From Trichomonas tenax (Eukaryota; Parabasalia; Trichomonadida; Trichomonadidae), in assembly GCA_023091735.1 (NCBI GenBank), contig JALKBU010000929.1, forward strand, positions 1 through 20,581: 20,581 bases of DNA, given 5' to 3'. This document shows, piece by piece, positions 1 through 10,118 of this stretch (positions are counted from its first letter, which is position 1; each line of letters begins with the position of its first letter). Both the position numbers and the translations under genes were made by a program. The notes beneath the pieces are model-generated. The model was not told the DNA's origin. It did not search any database and worked only from the letters and a program-made list of their open reading frames with translations.

Positions 1-2037
1 ACTTATACCACTGGATAGACAACTATCAATAAGTTCATGAAAGTACTTTCAAATCGAAAAAATATTGATCAGATAAAAAGTTATGAAGGTCGCGGGACTA
101 CACCGCAGAAGGAAAAATACTGCCATTCGTAAATGAAATAGACGAGAAATCTCAGTATTTTTTGCGTTTAAAATTTCGCTTTGTGCAATCTTAGCTCAAA
201 AACATCTAATAATACAAAATTTTCTAAATCAAAATCACGATTTTCTATCATTTTGACATTCCCGTTTGTATCCCTCCTATATCAAGTCTTATTCCATAAA
301 CATATGCCTTTAATTTTTAATTACATTTTATATTTTCACATTACAATTCTAGAATTGCTGTTATGACAGATATTAATGAAGCAAAGTTATGGTTTATCTT
401 TATTCAGTACAAATCTTGCTACACATGAGAAATTCCTGGAGATTTTTAAATTTGACATCCTGATTTCTAACACTTTACATTTTGATATTTCTTTGAATGA
501 CAATTGATCGATGATAAAGTCAGAATATGACAATGAATCAAGCGACCAAATGCTACTCTAGGCACTTCTAGAATAGATTTTGAAGGAAAACTGATAATAA
601 AACCAAAATTGATCATTATCAAAAATATATTAATCTACAACATATCTATTATGTTATATGGTTCATTTATAAAGTACGATTTAAAGTGATTCATGTGGGT
701 GTTCATTTATTTTGTGATGATAATATTTTTTATGAAAATAATTTTGATGGCATTTCATATATTTTATACACTCATAACAATTTCTTATAAGATGCTTATT
801 AAATCAGTCATACTCATATGATCTTATTTTGATTGTTTCAAAATTCCGATTCGGAAATATTGAAGATACGATATTACCAATCTAGGAATATGATAAGCTA
901 TTGTTCAGCTATATTATGGATGTGCGCATTTGGCACTTTTTTGATGCGGATTTTTGCAAAAACAATTCAAAACTTATCGTTTTGGAAGAGAAAATAATCA
1001 TACGATCCTATAATTAAAGTGTTTACTCATTTTTCGTGCACTTTCGCGCCCGTAAAACTTTAAATTTGCATAACAGAAAATTTATATTACACGTCAAAAT
1101 ATTTTTACATGACAAATTAATATTGTATTTGTAGCATGTCAAAAAATATTTACACGACAAAAAACTGATTTCATTACATGACAAATTTCTTATTTTACAT
1201 AACAAATTTTTTGATATGCAATCTAAAAAATTCATTGGTATATTAAATTGATCATTAGTTAGAATGTCAATGATTAAATAGTGCATAACTCAAATAAAGA
1301 AATAGACACTCAAAAGCACTACATATTGCATTAAGAAGTAATGATATGAATTCAATATTGATGACTTTTGCAAATGAATAACTTCATCGAGAAAATAAGG
1401 TTAAATTACAAATATCTTTCTTTGTTTTTCGACATTCATAAGGAGTAATCAGAAATTTTGTAACGACAAAATGTTGTTAAATTGTATATAGTACATAATG
1501 AACTGATTTATTCTGCTTTTTGTATATATTTGCCATTTGCAGAAATATAAAATATGGTATTTTAAGATGATGCTCGATCAGCGCATCTCCCACAGAAGGC
1601 AATAACTTAATATTCAACGTGATCTGATATAATTGCCATTTGCAAAGCGACTTTGGCAAAGATATTTCCGTCCCAAAAATCATTGCGAAAATACATTGTT
1701 TCTACAATTTTGATTAACCAAATTTTCACCAATGATAGACCAATTAATGCTGCCTTTTATATATTAATATCAAGTTTTGTTATTAATATGATAGTGAGAA
1801 AACGATGAAACAATAAGCATAAATTTTTATCGGCGAAATTATTGCTTTGGTATATTCCACACATACGGTTTTCAATCAAATATTTGGTCAAATGTCATAG
1901 TTTACCAATAATATAATTTGATTGACATTCAAAACTGCACCAAAACACAAAAATTTAACGATAAATTTGCCTACATTTCGAAGCCATATCTATGCTATGC
2001 GTCACAACAATAAAGGTGGGTAAATTCATCGTTGTGC
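1..2037. other. AT-rich spacer, no convincing gene
   Basis: About 2 kb of very AT-rich sequence with stops in all frames. The open stretches on either strand (for example 1023-1286 and 1477-1683 on minus) begin at non-ATG codons or have low-complexity Lys/Asn/Ile/Phe translations typical of random AT-rich DNA. A 31-codon ATG frame at 37-132 is slightly GC-richer than its surroundings and could be the tail of a decayed gene, but nothing in it is recognisable. A 12-base word, TTGCCATTTGCA, occurs near 1530 and again near 1632. The degenerate repeat array at 1087-1215 is listed separately. Confidence 0.6.
1087..1215. repeat. Degenerate array of TTTACATGACAAATT-like units
   Basis: Six related words follow one another at about 1087, 1103, 1131, 1150, 1173 and 1194. 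All are variants of TTTTACATGACAAATT (ACACGTCAAAA, TTTTACATGACAAATT, GCATGTCAAAAA, TTACACGACAAAA, ATTACATGACAAATTT, TTTTACATAACAAATTT). Spacing is irregular, about 16-28 bases. The same word builds the arms of the foldback element at 13682-14101 and the hairpin at 18681-18738, so this is probably a decayed member of the same repeat family. The alternative is drift in AT-rich DNA, but the retained non-A/T core CATGAC argues against that. Confidence 0.45.
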
Positions 2038-2048
2038 GTCACTTTTTT
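2038..2048 (+). promoter_or_regulatory. GTCACTTTTTT element before the deaminase gene
   Basis: The word GTCACTTTTTT ends 10 bases before the ATG at 2059 and is followed by a TATA-like ATTTTTATAA. A second GCGTCAC lies near 2000, and CACAAC/GTTGTG form a short inverted repeat between the two. Similar CACTTTTT words sit just upstream of several other genes in the window and in tandem at 18915-18967. This is a candidate core promoter or factor site; no factor is identified from the sequence. Confidence 0.4.
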
Positions 2049-2058
2049 ATTTTTATAA

Positions 2059-4062
2059 ATGTTTGTTTTCTGGTCTTTGTTGATCCGCGACCCCGAGATT
2101 TATGGTGATTGGGGCCTTGCTGGCGACGGCATCAGTGCGGGATTGGTGAAATTGGCCGATTCCGACAACATTCAATATCAGCGTCCTGGATTATTCGAGG
2201 AAACGAGACTCGAAAACATCCACAACGTCATCTTCTCGAACTCAGAAGATGGCTCCAAAGCTGTTGCTCACGAAATCGCAAAGATTATTAGAGAAAAGAA
2301 TGCCACGGGTGAAAAGGCTGTTTTAGGACTTGCAACCGGTTCATCACCAATCAAGGTCTACAAAGAGTTAGTTCGCATGCACAAAGAAGAAGGCTTATCG
2401 TTCAAGAATGTCATTACATTCAACTTAGATGAATATTACGGCCTTCAAAAGGATAACACAGAGTCATATTGGTATTTCATGCACTACCACTTGTTCAATC
2501 ACATCGATATCGATGAGTCCAATGTCCACATTCCAGATGGCACTGTTCCAGAGGATAAAGTTGTCGAATTCTGCCTCAACTATGACCGCCAGATCCGCGA
2601 GGCCGGTGGCTTAGACTTCCAGTTGCTTGGAATCGGCAGAACAGGCCACATCGGCTTCAACGAGCCTCCTTCACACAAGAACTCCGGCACAAGGATGGTG
2701 ACACTCAACCACTTGACGCGCTCTGACGCTGCACCGGCATTCCACGGAATCGACAACGTTCCAAAGCGCGCTATCACGATGGGCGTTCACTCTGTTCTCG
2801 GCGCAAAGAGAATCGTCATCACGGCATGGGGCGAAAATAAGGCACCAATCGTCAAGAAGGCCATCGAGGGACCAGTCACATCATCCATCCCAGCATCGTA
2901 TCTCCAGAACCACGCTAACACAACATTCGTCCTCGACCAGGAGTCCGCTGCTGAGCTCACAAAGATCGCAACACCATGGCTTGTTGGCGACATCAACTGG
3001 AACGAGCAGATGTCTGTCAAGGCTGTCTTCTGGCTCTGCGAGAAGCTCCAGAAGTCAATCCTAGAACTCACAGCTAAGGACTACAAGGACAACGGACTCG
3101 GCGCTCTCATCGCTGAAACACCAGTCGAGAAGTACAACGACATGATCTTCAACAGACTCCACCGCTCAATCACATTCTATCCAGGTGGCGAGCCAAACAA
3201 CACAAACGTCCCAGAGCGCGAGTTCCCACACAAGAAGAGAGTCATCATCTTCTCACCACACCCAGACGACGACGTCATCTCCATGGGCGGCACATTTGAC
3301 AGACTCGTCGAGCAGGGCCACGAAGTCCACGTCGCTTACATGACATCCGGCAACATCGCCGTCGCTGACGAGCAGGCTTTGAAATTCGTCGAAGTCTTCA
3401 GGGAGATGTTCAAGGGCGAGGAACTCGCTAAGGTCAACGGCGTCATCGATGCGATCAACTCAAAGAAGGACGACATCGACTCATACGATGTTAGAATGCT
3501 CAAGGGCAACATCAGAAGACACGAGTCATTGGGCGCCACACGCTATTTCAACGTCCCAGACAACCACGTTCACTTCCTTAACCTCCCATTCTACGAGACA
3601 GGCGCCATCAAGAAGAAGCCAATCTCTGACGAAGACATCAAGATCATCGAGAACTTGATCACGGAAGTTAAGCCACACCAGATCTTCGCCGCCGGCGATC
3701 TCGGTGATCCACACGGCACACACAAGGTCTGCCTTGATGGTATCTTTGCTGCCTTGCGCAGAATGAGGAACCTCGAGTTCATGAAGGACTGCTGGGTCTG
3801 GCTCTACAGAGGCGCTTGGAGAGAGTGGGATATGGAGGAGATCGAGATGTCTGTTCCAATGACGCACGAGCAAGTCATCAGAAAGAGGAAGGCCATCTTC
3901 TTCCACCAGACACAGAAGGATGGTGCTCCATTCCTTGGTGAGGATCCAAGAGAATTCTGGCAGCGCGCTGAGTACAGGAACCATGACACAGCAATGAGAT
4001 TCAAGAGCTATGGGATGGAAGAATTCGAAGCTCTTGAAGCTTTCGCAAGATACCACTTCTAA
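2059..4062 (+). CDS. Glucosamine-6-phosphate deaminase-like / PIG-L deacetylase fusion protein
   Basis: A 667-residue two-domain protein. Residues about 55-305 are a NagB-type sugar isomerase/deaminase domain, with the nucleotide-like loop LATGSSPIKVY (91-101), FNLDEYYGL (121-129, base Asp124) and GIGRTGHIGFNEP (191-203, His197 and Glu202). The Asp that precedes the His by two in E. coli NagB (Asp141) is Thr195 here. Residues about 392-570 are a PIG-L/LmbE zinc deacetylase domain with SPHPDDD (399-405, ligands His401 and Asp404) and DPHGTH (550-555). NagB converts glucosamine-6-phosphate to fructose-6-phosphate and ammonia; PIG-L enzymes remove N-acetyl groups from sugars. The combination suggests amino-sugar deacetylation and deamination, but the exact substrate is inferred. 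Fused proteins of this length are known in Bacteroidetes, so bacterial acquisition is likely. No signal peptide, so probably cytosolic. Codons strongly favour C-ending forms (AAC, ATC, GTC), unlike the kinase gene, which fits high expression. The ATG at 2059 is the first in frame; residues 1-50 match no part of the family that I recognise. Confidence 0.88.
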   Translation: MFVFWSLLIRDPEIYGDWGLAGDGISAGLVKLADSDNIQYQRPGLFEETRLENIHNVIFSNSEDGSKAVAHEIAKIIREKNATGEKAVLGLATGSSPIKVYKELVRMHKEEGLSFKNVITFNLDEYYGLQKDNTESYWYFMHYHLFNHIDIDESNVHIPDGTVPEDKVVEFCLNYDRQIREAGGLDFQLLGIGRTGHIGFNEPPSHKNSGTRMVTLNHLTRSDAAPAFHGIDNVPKRAITMGVHSVLGAKRIVITAWGENKAPIVKKAIEGPVTSSIPASYLQNHANTTFVLDQESAAELTKIATPWLVGDINWNEQMSVKAVFWLCEKLQKSILELTAKDYKDNGLGALIAETPVEKYNDMIFNRLHRSITFYPGGEPNNTNVPEREFPHKKRVIIFSPHPDDDVISMGGTFDRLVEQGHEVHVAYMTSGNIAVADEQALKFVEVFREMFKGEELAKVNGVIDAINSKKDDIDSYDVRMLKGNIRRHESLGATRYFNVPDNHVHFLNLPFYETGAIKKKPISDEDIKIIENLITEVKPHQIFAAGDLGDPHGTHKVCLDGIFAALRRMRNLEFMKDCWVWLYRGAWREWDMEEIEMSVPMTHEQVIRKRKAIFFHQTQKDGAPFLGEDPREFWQRAEYRNHDTAMRFKSYGMEEFEALEAFARYHF

Positions 4063-5370
4063 TTTCTATTAAAATGATATCTTTTCTTAATTAACTTTTT
4101 TTACAATCATTTCGATATATGATTGATTATTATAAACTACAGTGCGATAAACTTTGATCAATAATATAATTATTTTTATTATTAATTATGTATAATAGAG
4201 CGTGATATGTTTTTTTGTGTTCATATGTGCGTGCGTTCTGTTTCTAATGAGCTATGATATGCAGTTAGGATCTTTGAAGAAAGATAATTTTATTGAATTT
4301 CTAAATTATTGTGTTTAACCATCATTCACGATGTAGATACTCATAAATCATGATGTTGATGAGATTTACGTCGATGTAGAGGCTTAGACATAAATATATC
4401 GTTAATATTGAAATGATTTTATATTTAATATTCATTAGATACAAAAACTGAACCAATAATCTTCAATTCTCGGTGAAGCAAAAGTTCTCTATTCAGTTAC
4501 TGCCTTATTATTTCAAGATAAAACTTTTTCAACATTTTTAGCGATTTGAATGTCTGTAAATACGTGAAATCAGTTTAAAAGATATTTGTGTAATATTGAC
4601 AGATCTCTCAAAGCCAAAATTTGTTATATTATCTAAAAAATTTATTGAATATAAAGATTTGGCCGCATAATCGATAGCAATCAGTCCAGAAACAGCTATA
4701 TTACGCATACAATGAACAAAAAAGGCTTAAATTTGCATCAATAAAATTTGCTCAAAAAGAAGTGTATCAACTCTGGGGTCAGAACCAGATCAAACATGTA
4801 TGGGCAAATATAACTCTTATGGGATTTCATACATAGTTGCAGTGTTAAACATATATAATATCGTTTCATGTTTTTTATTAACGATTTGATATCAGCTTAT
4901 TATTGAGTAAATAGAAATATTTACTATAAATATATCACATGCATACAACATAGTAGCATATTACAAATAATACAAGCTCCTAATTGAATAATTGTTCAGT
5001 ATCTTAATTTATAAATACACAAAATCATTGTGGAGACGACAATATGCATAGATGAATGCACATATTACATGTTTTTAATGTGATACACCAACTTATACTC
5101 ATAGCCTCCCAATGAATTTGCTGAAATTGTTGATTAATAGAAATATAGTATTCAAAAATAAAAACGATGGAAAAATAATTCGCATCATATATACTATTTT
5201 ATTAATGTAAACGGTGTCAAATAAATTGTGAAAAAACGTGACTTTTAACCTTATCCACTTTTTAAAATATGATTTATTATAACATTTACATAATGGTAAT
5301 GATAATTTTGCCAATTTTGGTCGCTAAAAACCAAATTTGAGAGTTAAAACACTTCTGCTCAAAAAATTTT
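4063..5370. other. AT-rich spacer
   Basis: About 1.3 kb with no coding-like stretch on either strand. TTAAAA, close to the UAAA polyadenylation word used by trichomonads, lies 7 bases after the deaminase stop. CGTGACTTTTAACC and CCACTTTTTAAAA at about 5238-5270 resemble the CACTTTTT element. I see no RNA gene or mobile element. Confidence 0.55.
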
Positions 5371-5378
5371 AAAAAGTG
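5371..5378 (-). promoter_or_regulatory. AAAAAGTG element before the kinase gene
   Basis: AAAAAGTG, the complement of CACTTTTT, ends 14 bases before the kinase ATG. The same word in one or other orientation occurs close to four other gene starts in the window. Candidate promoter element only. Confidence 0.3.
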
Positions 5379-5392
5379 TACGTTTAGGAAAA

Positions 5393-7975
5393 ATGGAAAA
5401 GCGAGGTTTACGTGGAAGAGTCGAGAATAGGAACAACTTAAAGCACATCCACACATCGCGGAAACAGCAGGCAAAGCTTCCAGATCGTTTTCTCAAGAAA
5501 GAAGAGCTCGGTTCGGGCGCATTTGGTGTTGTTTACTCAGCATTCGATCAGGAAACGTCGAAAACAGTCGCTGTCAAGTGCCTTATCAATAATGAGGCTA
5601 TCGAAGACTTTCAAGAAGAACTAACATTACTTAAACGTCTTAAACATCCATCAATTGTCCCATACTTGGATTCATTCAAAGATTCCATGGGTGCACTGCA
5701 CATTGTCATGGAGTATGCCGAAAACGGGTCCCTTCTTGACATTATCAAAACTTACGGTCCATTAAATGAAATAATTTGCTCGATTTATTTAGTTCAAATT
5801 CTTCAAGGCCTTGAATATCTACACAACCAAAGCATCATTCATCGCGACATCAAAGCGGCCAATGTCTTGATGCAAGGCAGTAATTGCAAACTTGCGGACT
5901 TTGGGCTTGCGCTAGACCTTGATAAATATGGTCATACTCTTAGAGAGTCCGCGGGTTCTCCATATTGGATGGCTCCAGAGGTCATTAACGGTGATCCTGT
6001 TGATACGAAGTGTGATATCTGGTCAATAGGTGCAACTGTGCACGAATTGCTTGTTGGAAAGCCACCTCTATGGGATCTTGCACCGATGCCCGCTATGTTC
6101 CAGATTGCTGGTCCAAGGGATATCCCAATTCCTGCAAGATTTTCTCCTGATTGCAGGGATTTTCTCCAGCTTTGTTTGAACAAGAATCCGAAGCTTAGAC
6201 CCGATGCCAAGAAGTTGCTAGAGCACAAGTGGCTGCAAAATGCCAAGGAGATGCTAAATCAAATGAATCCAACACGGCAAGTCGAGAAAGTCGAGAATTT
6301 CGATATGAAAAGCATCACTGCGAGATTTGAGACACTTAATATATGGAATGACATTGCAGAAAAACATGCGCCAACGCCTGAAGAGATGTGCACTATGCTG
6401 AACGATGATAAAACATTTGTTCATGGAATCAATCTCATCATGAAGTCCATAAAGACGGTGAAAAGACTTCCGCAGCTCATCCAAAATCTCTGCGGCATGA
6501 GAGCGATCATCGATGGATTGACAAGTCCTGAAACAAAGAGACAAACGCTGAACTTCATCCAATTCATTGTTCCTTATGCAGAGCAGAATGCAACAAGTTT
6601 ATTGCTGCACTCTGTCCCTCAAAAGCTTCTTTTCGATACAGCAGCAACAGGCGATGATCTTCTTCATCAGCAGTTAGTTGCAATGTCATTGCTTTTCTCA
6701 TCATCGATCGGTCCAAAGTTCTGCTGCTATTCGGGTTTAGTCAATAAGATAGATATTCTCCTTTCAACGCCAATCCTTTCATTGTTTGTTCCTCGTCTTC
6801 TTCTTCCGATATTCAATGCACATATTCCTGGAAACATTGGATCAATTCTTTTAGCTAACAAAGAAATTATCAAGAAAGCTGTTTATTTGGCATTCAAAGT
6901 TGTTTTGCACGCTAAGGAGTATATTGATTTGATTCAGCAGAAGTTCACTGACTTGTCGACAGTTATTTCAAGCGATATCAATGTGGAAGATCCCGGAATA
7001 TCTGTTTTTGGGATATCAAGTGAATTATTGAGCATTGCGAATAATGTTGTTAGTGATTCATTTAGTTTGCTCCACAAATATTCATTGCTAAGTCCCAAAT
7101 CGCAAGTTCATCTCGCAGAAGAGTTTGGACCACTTTCGTATATCATTTGCAACAAATCAAAGTTCCCGTGTTTGAAGCCAAATGATTATACAGAGATATT
7201 GAAGATATTAAACAACGTTTCTTCGAATGTTGTTGCCAAAGAAAAGATATCGGCAGAGGAACTATTGAAGCCATTGATAACTCAGATTACAGGATCAGAA
7301 GAAGATGACAGCGCATCAATTCTTCAAATCGTTTCTAACATGATCAAGAATTCGCCGGATTTAATTGAAGCAGCTTGCAATTATGGACTCTGTGTTGCTC
7401 TTGAGAAGTCAAGAGGATTAGTTGGATCAACTGTTAGAGTGAGAGACTTGATTTGCGAGATTCCAACAGTTTCAAGTTTCTGCGTTTGGAAGCTGAAAGA
7501 AACGAATCTGCATCATGATTTATCTGAAATGATTGACTTCCCGATATGGAATAGAAAGGCTATACATGCTTTGTCGCATTGGGCAGCAATGGATTCATTG
7601 TTCATGACAAGGCATTTGATGACTGTTGTTCCATCTATTGCTAAGTTCGTTTTCTCTGAACTAAGTGCAAGTGAATCGAATCAAACTCATCCAGAGAGCT
7701 TCGTTGATGTGGCGAGGATCATGCAGCACTGCCCATCAGTTGGCCACCAGCTTTATTCTCCTGACATTGTCGAAAGAGTCGTCAGCTGTTTAGCAAGAGT
7801 TGGAGCATTTGGGCAAATCCAATTTTTGGAGTTTTTGATCCAAGTTATTGTTCAATCTCCGCAGCCTTCAATCATAGCATCATCGTTAATCCCTCAATTA
7901 CTACCTTATACACAATCTTCTGTAATGCAAGTCCAAAAAGCTGCACTTAGAGTTAGAATTCTTTCAAGATGCTAA
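5393..7975 (+). CDS. Ser/Thr protein kinase, Cdc7/MAP3K-epsilon (septation initiation) type
   Basis: An 860-residue protein. The kinase domain covers about residues 34-281 and has every catalytic element: glycine loop GSGAFG (40-45), VAVK with Lys62, alpha-C Glu76, HRDIKAANVL (150-159) with Asp152 and Asn157, DFG (169-171), the activation segment ending GSPYWMAPE (188-196), and CDIWSIG. It is therefore predicted active. GSPYWMAPE and the overall pattern fit the STE group, closest in style to fission-yeast Cdc7, Dictyostelium SepA and plant MAP3K-epsilon, which control septation or cytokinesis downstream of a small GTPase. Residues about 290-860 are almost wholly helical and leucine-rich, resembling HEAT/ARM repeats as in MAP3K-epsilon; I did not delimit individual repeats. 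No membrane segment. The ATG is the first in frame and is preceded by a basic 30-residue leader. Codons are more A/T-ending than in the deaminase gene. The family is well supported; the cell-cycle role is inferred from homologues. Confidence 0.88.
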   Translation: MEKRGLRGRVENRNNLKHIHTSRKQQAKLPDRFLKKEELGSGAFGVVYSAFDQETSKTVAVKCLINNEAIEDFQEELTLLKRLKHPSIVPYLDSFKDSMGALHIVMEYAENGSLLDIIKTYGPLNEIICSIYLVQILQGLEYLHNQSIIHRDIKAANVLMQGSNCKLADFGLALDLDKYGHTLRESAGSPYWMAPEVINGDPVDTKCDIWSIGATVHELLVGKPPLWDLAPMPAMFQIAGPRDIPIPARFSPDCRDFLQLCLNKNPKLRPDAKKLLEHKWLQNAKEMLNQMNPTRQVEKVENFDMKSITARFETLNIWNDIAEKHAPTPEEMCTMLNDDKTFVHGINLIMKSIKTVKRLPQLIQNLCGMRAIIDGLTSPETKRQTLNFIQFIVPYAEQNATSLLLHSVPQKLLFDTAATGDDLLHQQLVAMSLLFSSSIGPKFCCYSGLVNKIDILLSTPILSLFVPRLLLPIFNAHIPGNIGSILLANKEIIKKAVYLAFKVVLHAKEYIDLIQQKFTDLSTVISSDINVEDPGISVFGISSELLSIANNVVSDSFSLLHKYSLLSPKSQVHLAEEFGPLSYIICNKSKFPCLKPNDYTEILKILNNVSSNVVAKEKISAEELLKPLITQITGSEEDDSASILQIVSNMIKNSPDLIEAACNYGLCVALEKSRGLVGSTVRVRDLICEIPTVSSFCVWKLKETNLHHDLSEMIDFPIWNRKAIHALSHWAAMDSLFMTRHLMTVVPSIAKFVFSELSASESNQTHPESFVDVARIMQHCPSVGHQLYSPDIVERVVSCLARVGAFGQIQFLEFLIQVIVQSPQPSIIASSLIPQLLPYTQSSVMQVQKAALRVRILSRC

Positions 7976-8833
7976 GAATATTGTTTTTGATGAATTTCCT
8001 GTATTTGATTCCTTTTGCTGAAAATGTTTATATTGTCAAATCTGTAGTGTAATCATGTAAAGTGTCAAATGTTTGATATTAATTTAAAAACAAGCGCGCA
8101 TTTTAATAATTCCTATAAACATTGGTATAGGAAATGAAATTTCAAATCTTTAACACGATATTATCATAATATATTATTTTTGAAGCATAAGTGCTCCTAA
8201 TATTGTAACACATAACTTTTATTCGTGTTCAGACAACAAATTGCTAATGTAGTTTCAATATTTAAATTTCGAAATATTTAAATTCATGGGATTTATATGT
8301 ATTAACGTGAGGGTTCGAATCCGCATAGGCAAGTTTCCGCTAAATGTGTTAATCACTGTCCTCATTTTTGTTCGGTAAGAATTTGACATTCGCATTATCA
8401 TTGGCTACGATCACACAAAATGGTCATAAATCGCTTCGCTTCACATTTGATATCATATTTATGACATCCACAGCCCCCAATCTATCCCAGTGATTACACT
8501 TTCTGTAATAAAAATTTATTTTTGCATTTCCATGAGGTATATTTATCATAGATCTAAAATAAATAATAATCGCAATGTTAATTTATGAAAATCCATGATA
8601 ATTATATTAAAATTGACAATTTTTGATGTAATTTTATATAATTTGTTTTTTTTTTTTTGAGGAAAAAATTGAAGAGAACAAGGAGTATTTCGATTACAAA
8701 AATCTCTCTCAAAAAATTTCATGGGATTTTTTGTAAACCATTCAATATCGAATCTTTATATTTTTTTTCACCATCACAACTCCACTCGTTATTACTCGTT
8801 CAAACAAAACCGTCATTGTTACTACAAACAACA
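7976..8833. other. Spacer with a B-box-like word and a poly-T tract
   Basis: No gene is recognised. A slightly GC-richer patch at about 8300-8510 contains GGTTCGAATCC at 8311-8321, which matches the RNA polymerase III B box, but no tRNA fold surrounds it. ATCATGTAAAGTGTCAAATG near 8050 resembles the repeat-family words found elsewhere. A run of 13 T occupies 8646-8658. Confidence 0.5.
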
Positions 8834-8931
8834 ATGGCGCGCAAAAGCCATTTGGTGGACAGCAGCACAATGCACCTGCTTTTATACCAAATACACTGTT
8901 TAATCAGGCATTACCACCATCATCGCCACCT
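8834..8931 (+). pseudogene. Out-of-frame N-terminal segment of the next gene
   Basis: The frame of the gene at 8932 stays open back to a TAA at 8734-8736 but has no ATG before 8932. Within that extension, from about 8833, the translation becomes protein-like (rich in Gly, Gln, Asn and Pro, e.g. FGGQQHNAPAF at 8851-8883) and runs smoothly into the downstream protein. A well-placed ATG at 8834 (ACAACAATGG) lies in the other frame and would join it if the A-run at 8843-8846 were one base longer. The segment therefore looks like the true N-terminus separated by a one-base indel in a homopolymer, either an assembly error or a real mutation. I see no intron boundary that would explain it. Confidence 0.5.
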
Positions 8932-9867
8932 ATGTCGCCCAATGTTTTGGTTCCTAGGGCCCCTGTTGTCCATTTCTTCATCTGTGATTATGGAAACGCG
9001 AAAGTTAAATCTATCTCGGATCATTTTATCGAGCTTTTAGTTGTGAACGGTGTCAAAGTCTTTACTGAGCGTTACGCTACACACCAGGCGGGCTTCCAGG
9101 TGAGAGCTGCCTCACTCAATAGCAACGCTGACTTCTTCTTCCAGATACACTCTAAAACAGCCGGTAGGGGCCACGTAAGGTTATATCTTGGCGGCCAGCC
9201 GAAGAGGATGACCGTGGAAGAGTCCGTGAGGGATGTTTGGGCCTGGTGGAGACTGAGGTGTGGCGCAATTAACAATGTTGAATCGGAAGTCTTGTCGAGT
9301 GAGAAGCTCAAATACGCGCTTAAGATCTTTGCTAACATCGATAGCGATATCATGAACATCGAGGCTCTTCAGACAGAAATAAGAAATTCAATTGCCAATA
9401 ATCTTATTCATTTGGAAATACTCCAGCAGATCCAAACCATCGAAAACATGCTCTCTGACGGAAGGCGACAAGTTGCCACCCAGAAAGTAATGAGGATGGA
9501 GTGGACGAATGAACCTGGCCAACAACTCACAAGGTGCATTCAGATGCCTGTAATAAGAGGTCTCAGCCAGCCTCTGAAAGAACTGCTCTTAGCAGTTATA
9601 GATCAGACAATATCGAAAATTCAGAAGCTAGAGACTATTGTTAGGAAATATGGAGTTTCAACACCACCGCCTCCGGAACCAATCCTTCCTGTTGATGTAG
9701 GACAAGAGGTAGAGATTCCTATTGACGGACAACAGCCTGGATTGTCTTGGGGCACACTCCTGGAAAGTGTTAAAGATGAATCATTCGGAATCAATCATAT
9801 TACTTCATATGGTGATTCATCACACCTCGGTTCCTTCCAACAGCCGTTCCTCTTGGATGAATTCTAG
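8932..9867 (+). CDS. Anticodon-binding-like fold protein (possible NCOA5-like), N-terminus uncertain
   Basis: 311 residues from the first in-frame ATG, which is probably internal (see the upstream segment). Residues about 10-106 show a strand-helix-strand pattern: hydrophobic strand VVHFFICDY (12-20), a helix from about 22 to 38, GVKVF (40-44), a helix around 53-63, strand ADFFFQIH (66-73), then HVRLYLGG (81-88). This resembles the anticodon-binding domain of class II tRNA synthetases, which also occurs outside synthetases in nuclear coactivator NCOA5. There is no catalytic synthetase domain here. Residues 120-240 are helical, probably partly coiled, followed by a Pro-rich linker (245-255) and a disordered tail ending in FLLDEF. 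The fold assignment is my inference from pattern and order, not a clear family match; RNA binding or a nuclear adaptor role is possible. The gene is real: GC-richer, coding-like throughout, ending 251 bases from the convergent 7TM-RGS gene. Confidence 0.6.
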   Translation: MSPNVLVPRAPVVHFFICDYGNAKVKSISDHFIELLVVNGVKVFTERYATHQAGFQVRAASLNSNADFFFQIHSKTAGRGHVRLYLGGQPKRMTVEESVRDVWAWWRLRCGAINNVESEVLSSEKLKYALKIFANIDSDIMNIEALQTEIRNSIANNLIHLEILQQIQTIENMLSDGRRQVATQKVMRMEWTNEPGQQLTRCIQMPVIRGLSQPLKELLLAVIDQTISKIQKLETIVRKYGVSTPPPPEPILPVDVGQEVEIPIDGQQPGLSWGTLLESVKDESFGINHITSYGDSSHLGSFQQPFLLDEF

Positions 9868-10118
9868 TCATTATATCAATGTTTTATTATGATAAAATGT
9901 TAATTTATATGTTTTATTTCAAATCGAGCATTTTTATCTCAGAGATATATACATAGTGCTGATAAACAAACCATGAATTTGAATTTCGATATCTCATTTT
10001 TAATATACCAACAATCGACAATATACTTTTTCTCATTACATAAATAATGAGTGTAAAACTGTATTAGTTTAAAACATAATTGAGTATATTTACTATTTTC
10101 AATAATATAATAAGTCCG
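9868..10118. other. Convergent intergenic spacer
   Basis: AT-rich space between two genes that end towards each other. It should hold both 3' untranslated regions; several TAAA words are present on both strands. Nothing else is seen. Confidence 0.5.

Noticed and set aside
1087..1215. CRISPR-like array
   Set aside because: Units are short, degenerate and irregularly spaced, there are no uniform spacers or cas genes, and the genome is eukaryotic.
3526..4056. 176-codon open frame antisense to the deaminase gene
   Set aside because: It mirrors the biased C-ending codons of the sense gene, and the sense frame has clear PIG-L motifs.
8311..8321. GGTTCGAATCC resembling a tRNA T-arm / B box
   Set aside because: Only two of five T-stem pairs form and no D arm, anticodon arm or acceptor stem can be built around it on either strand.
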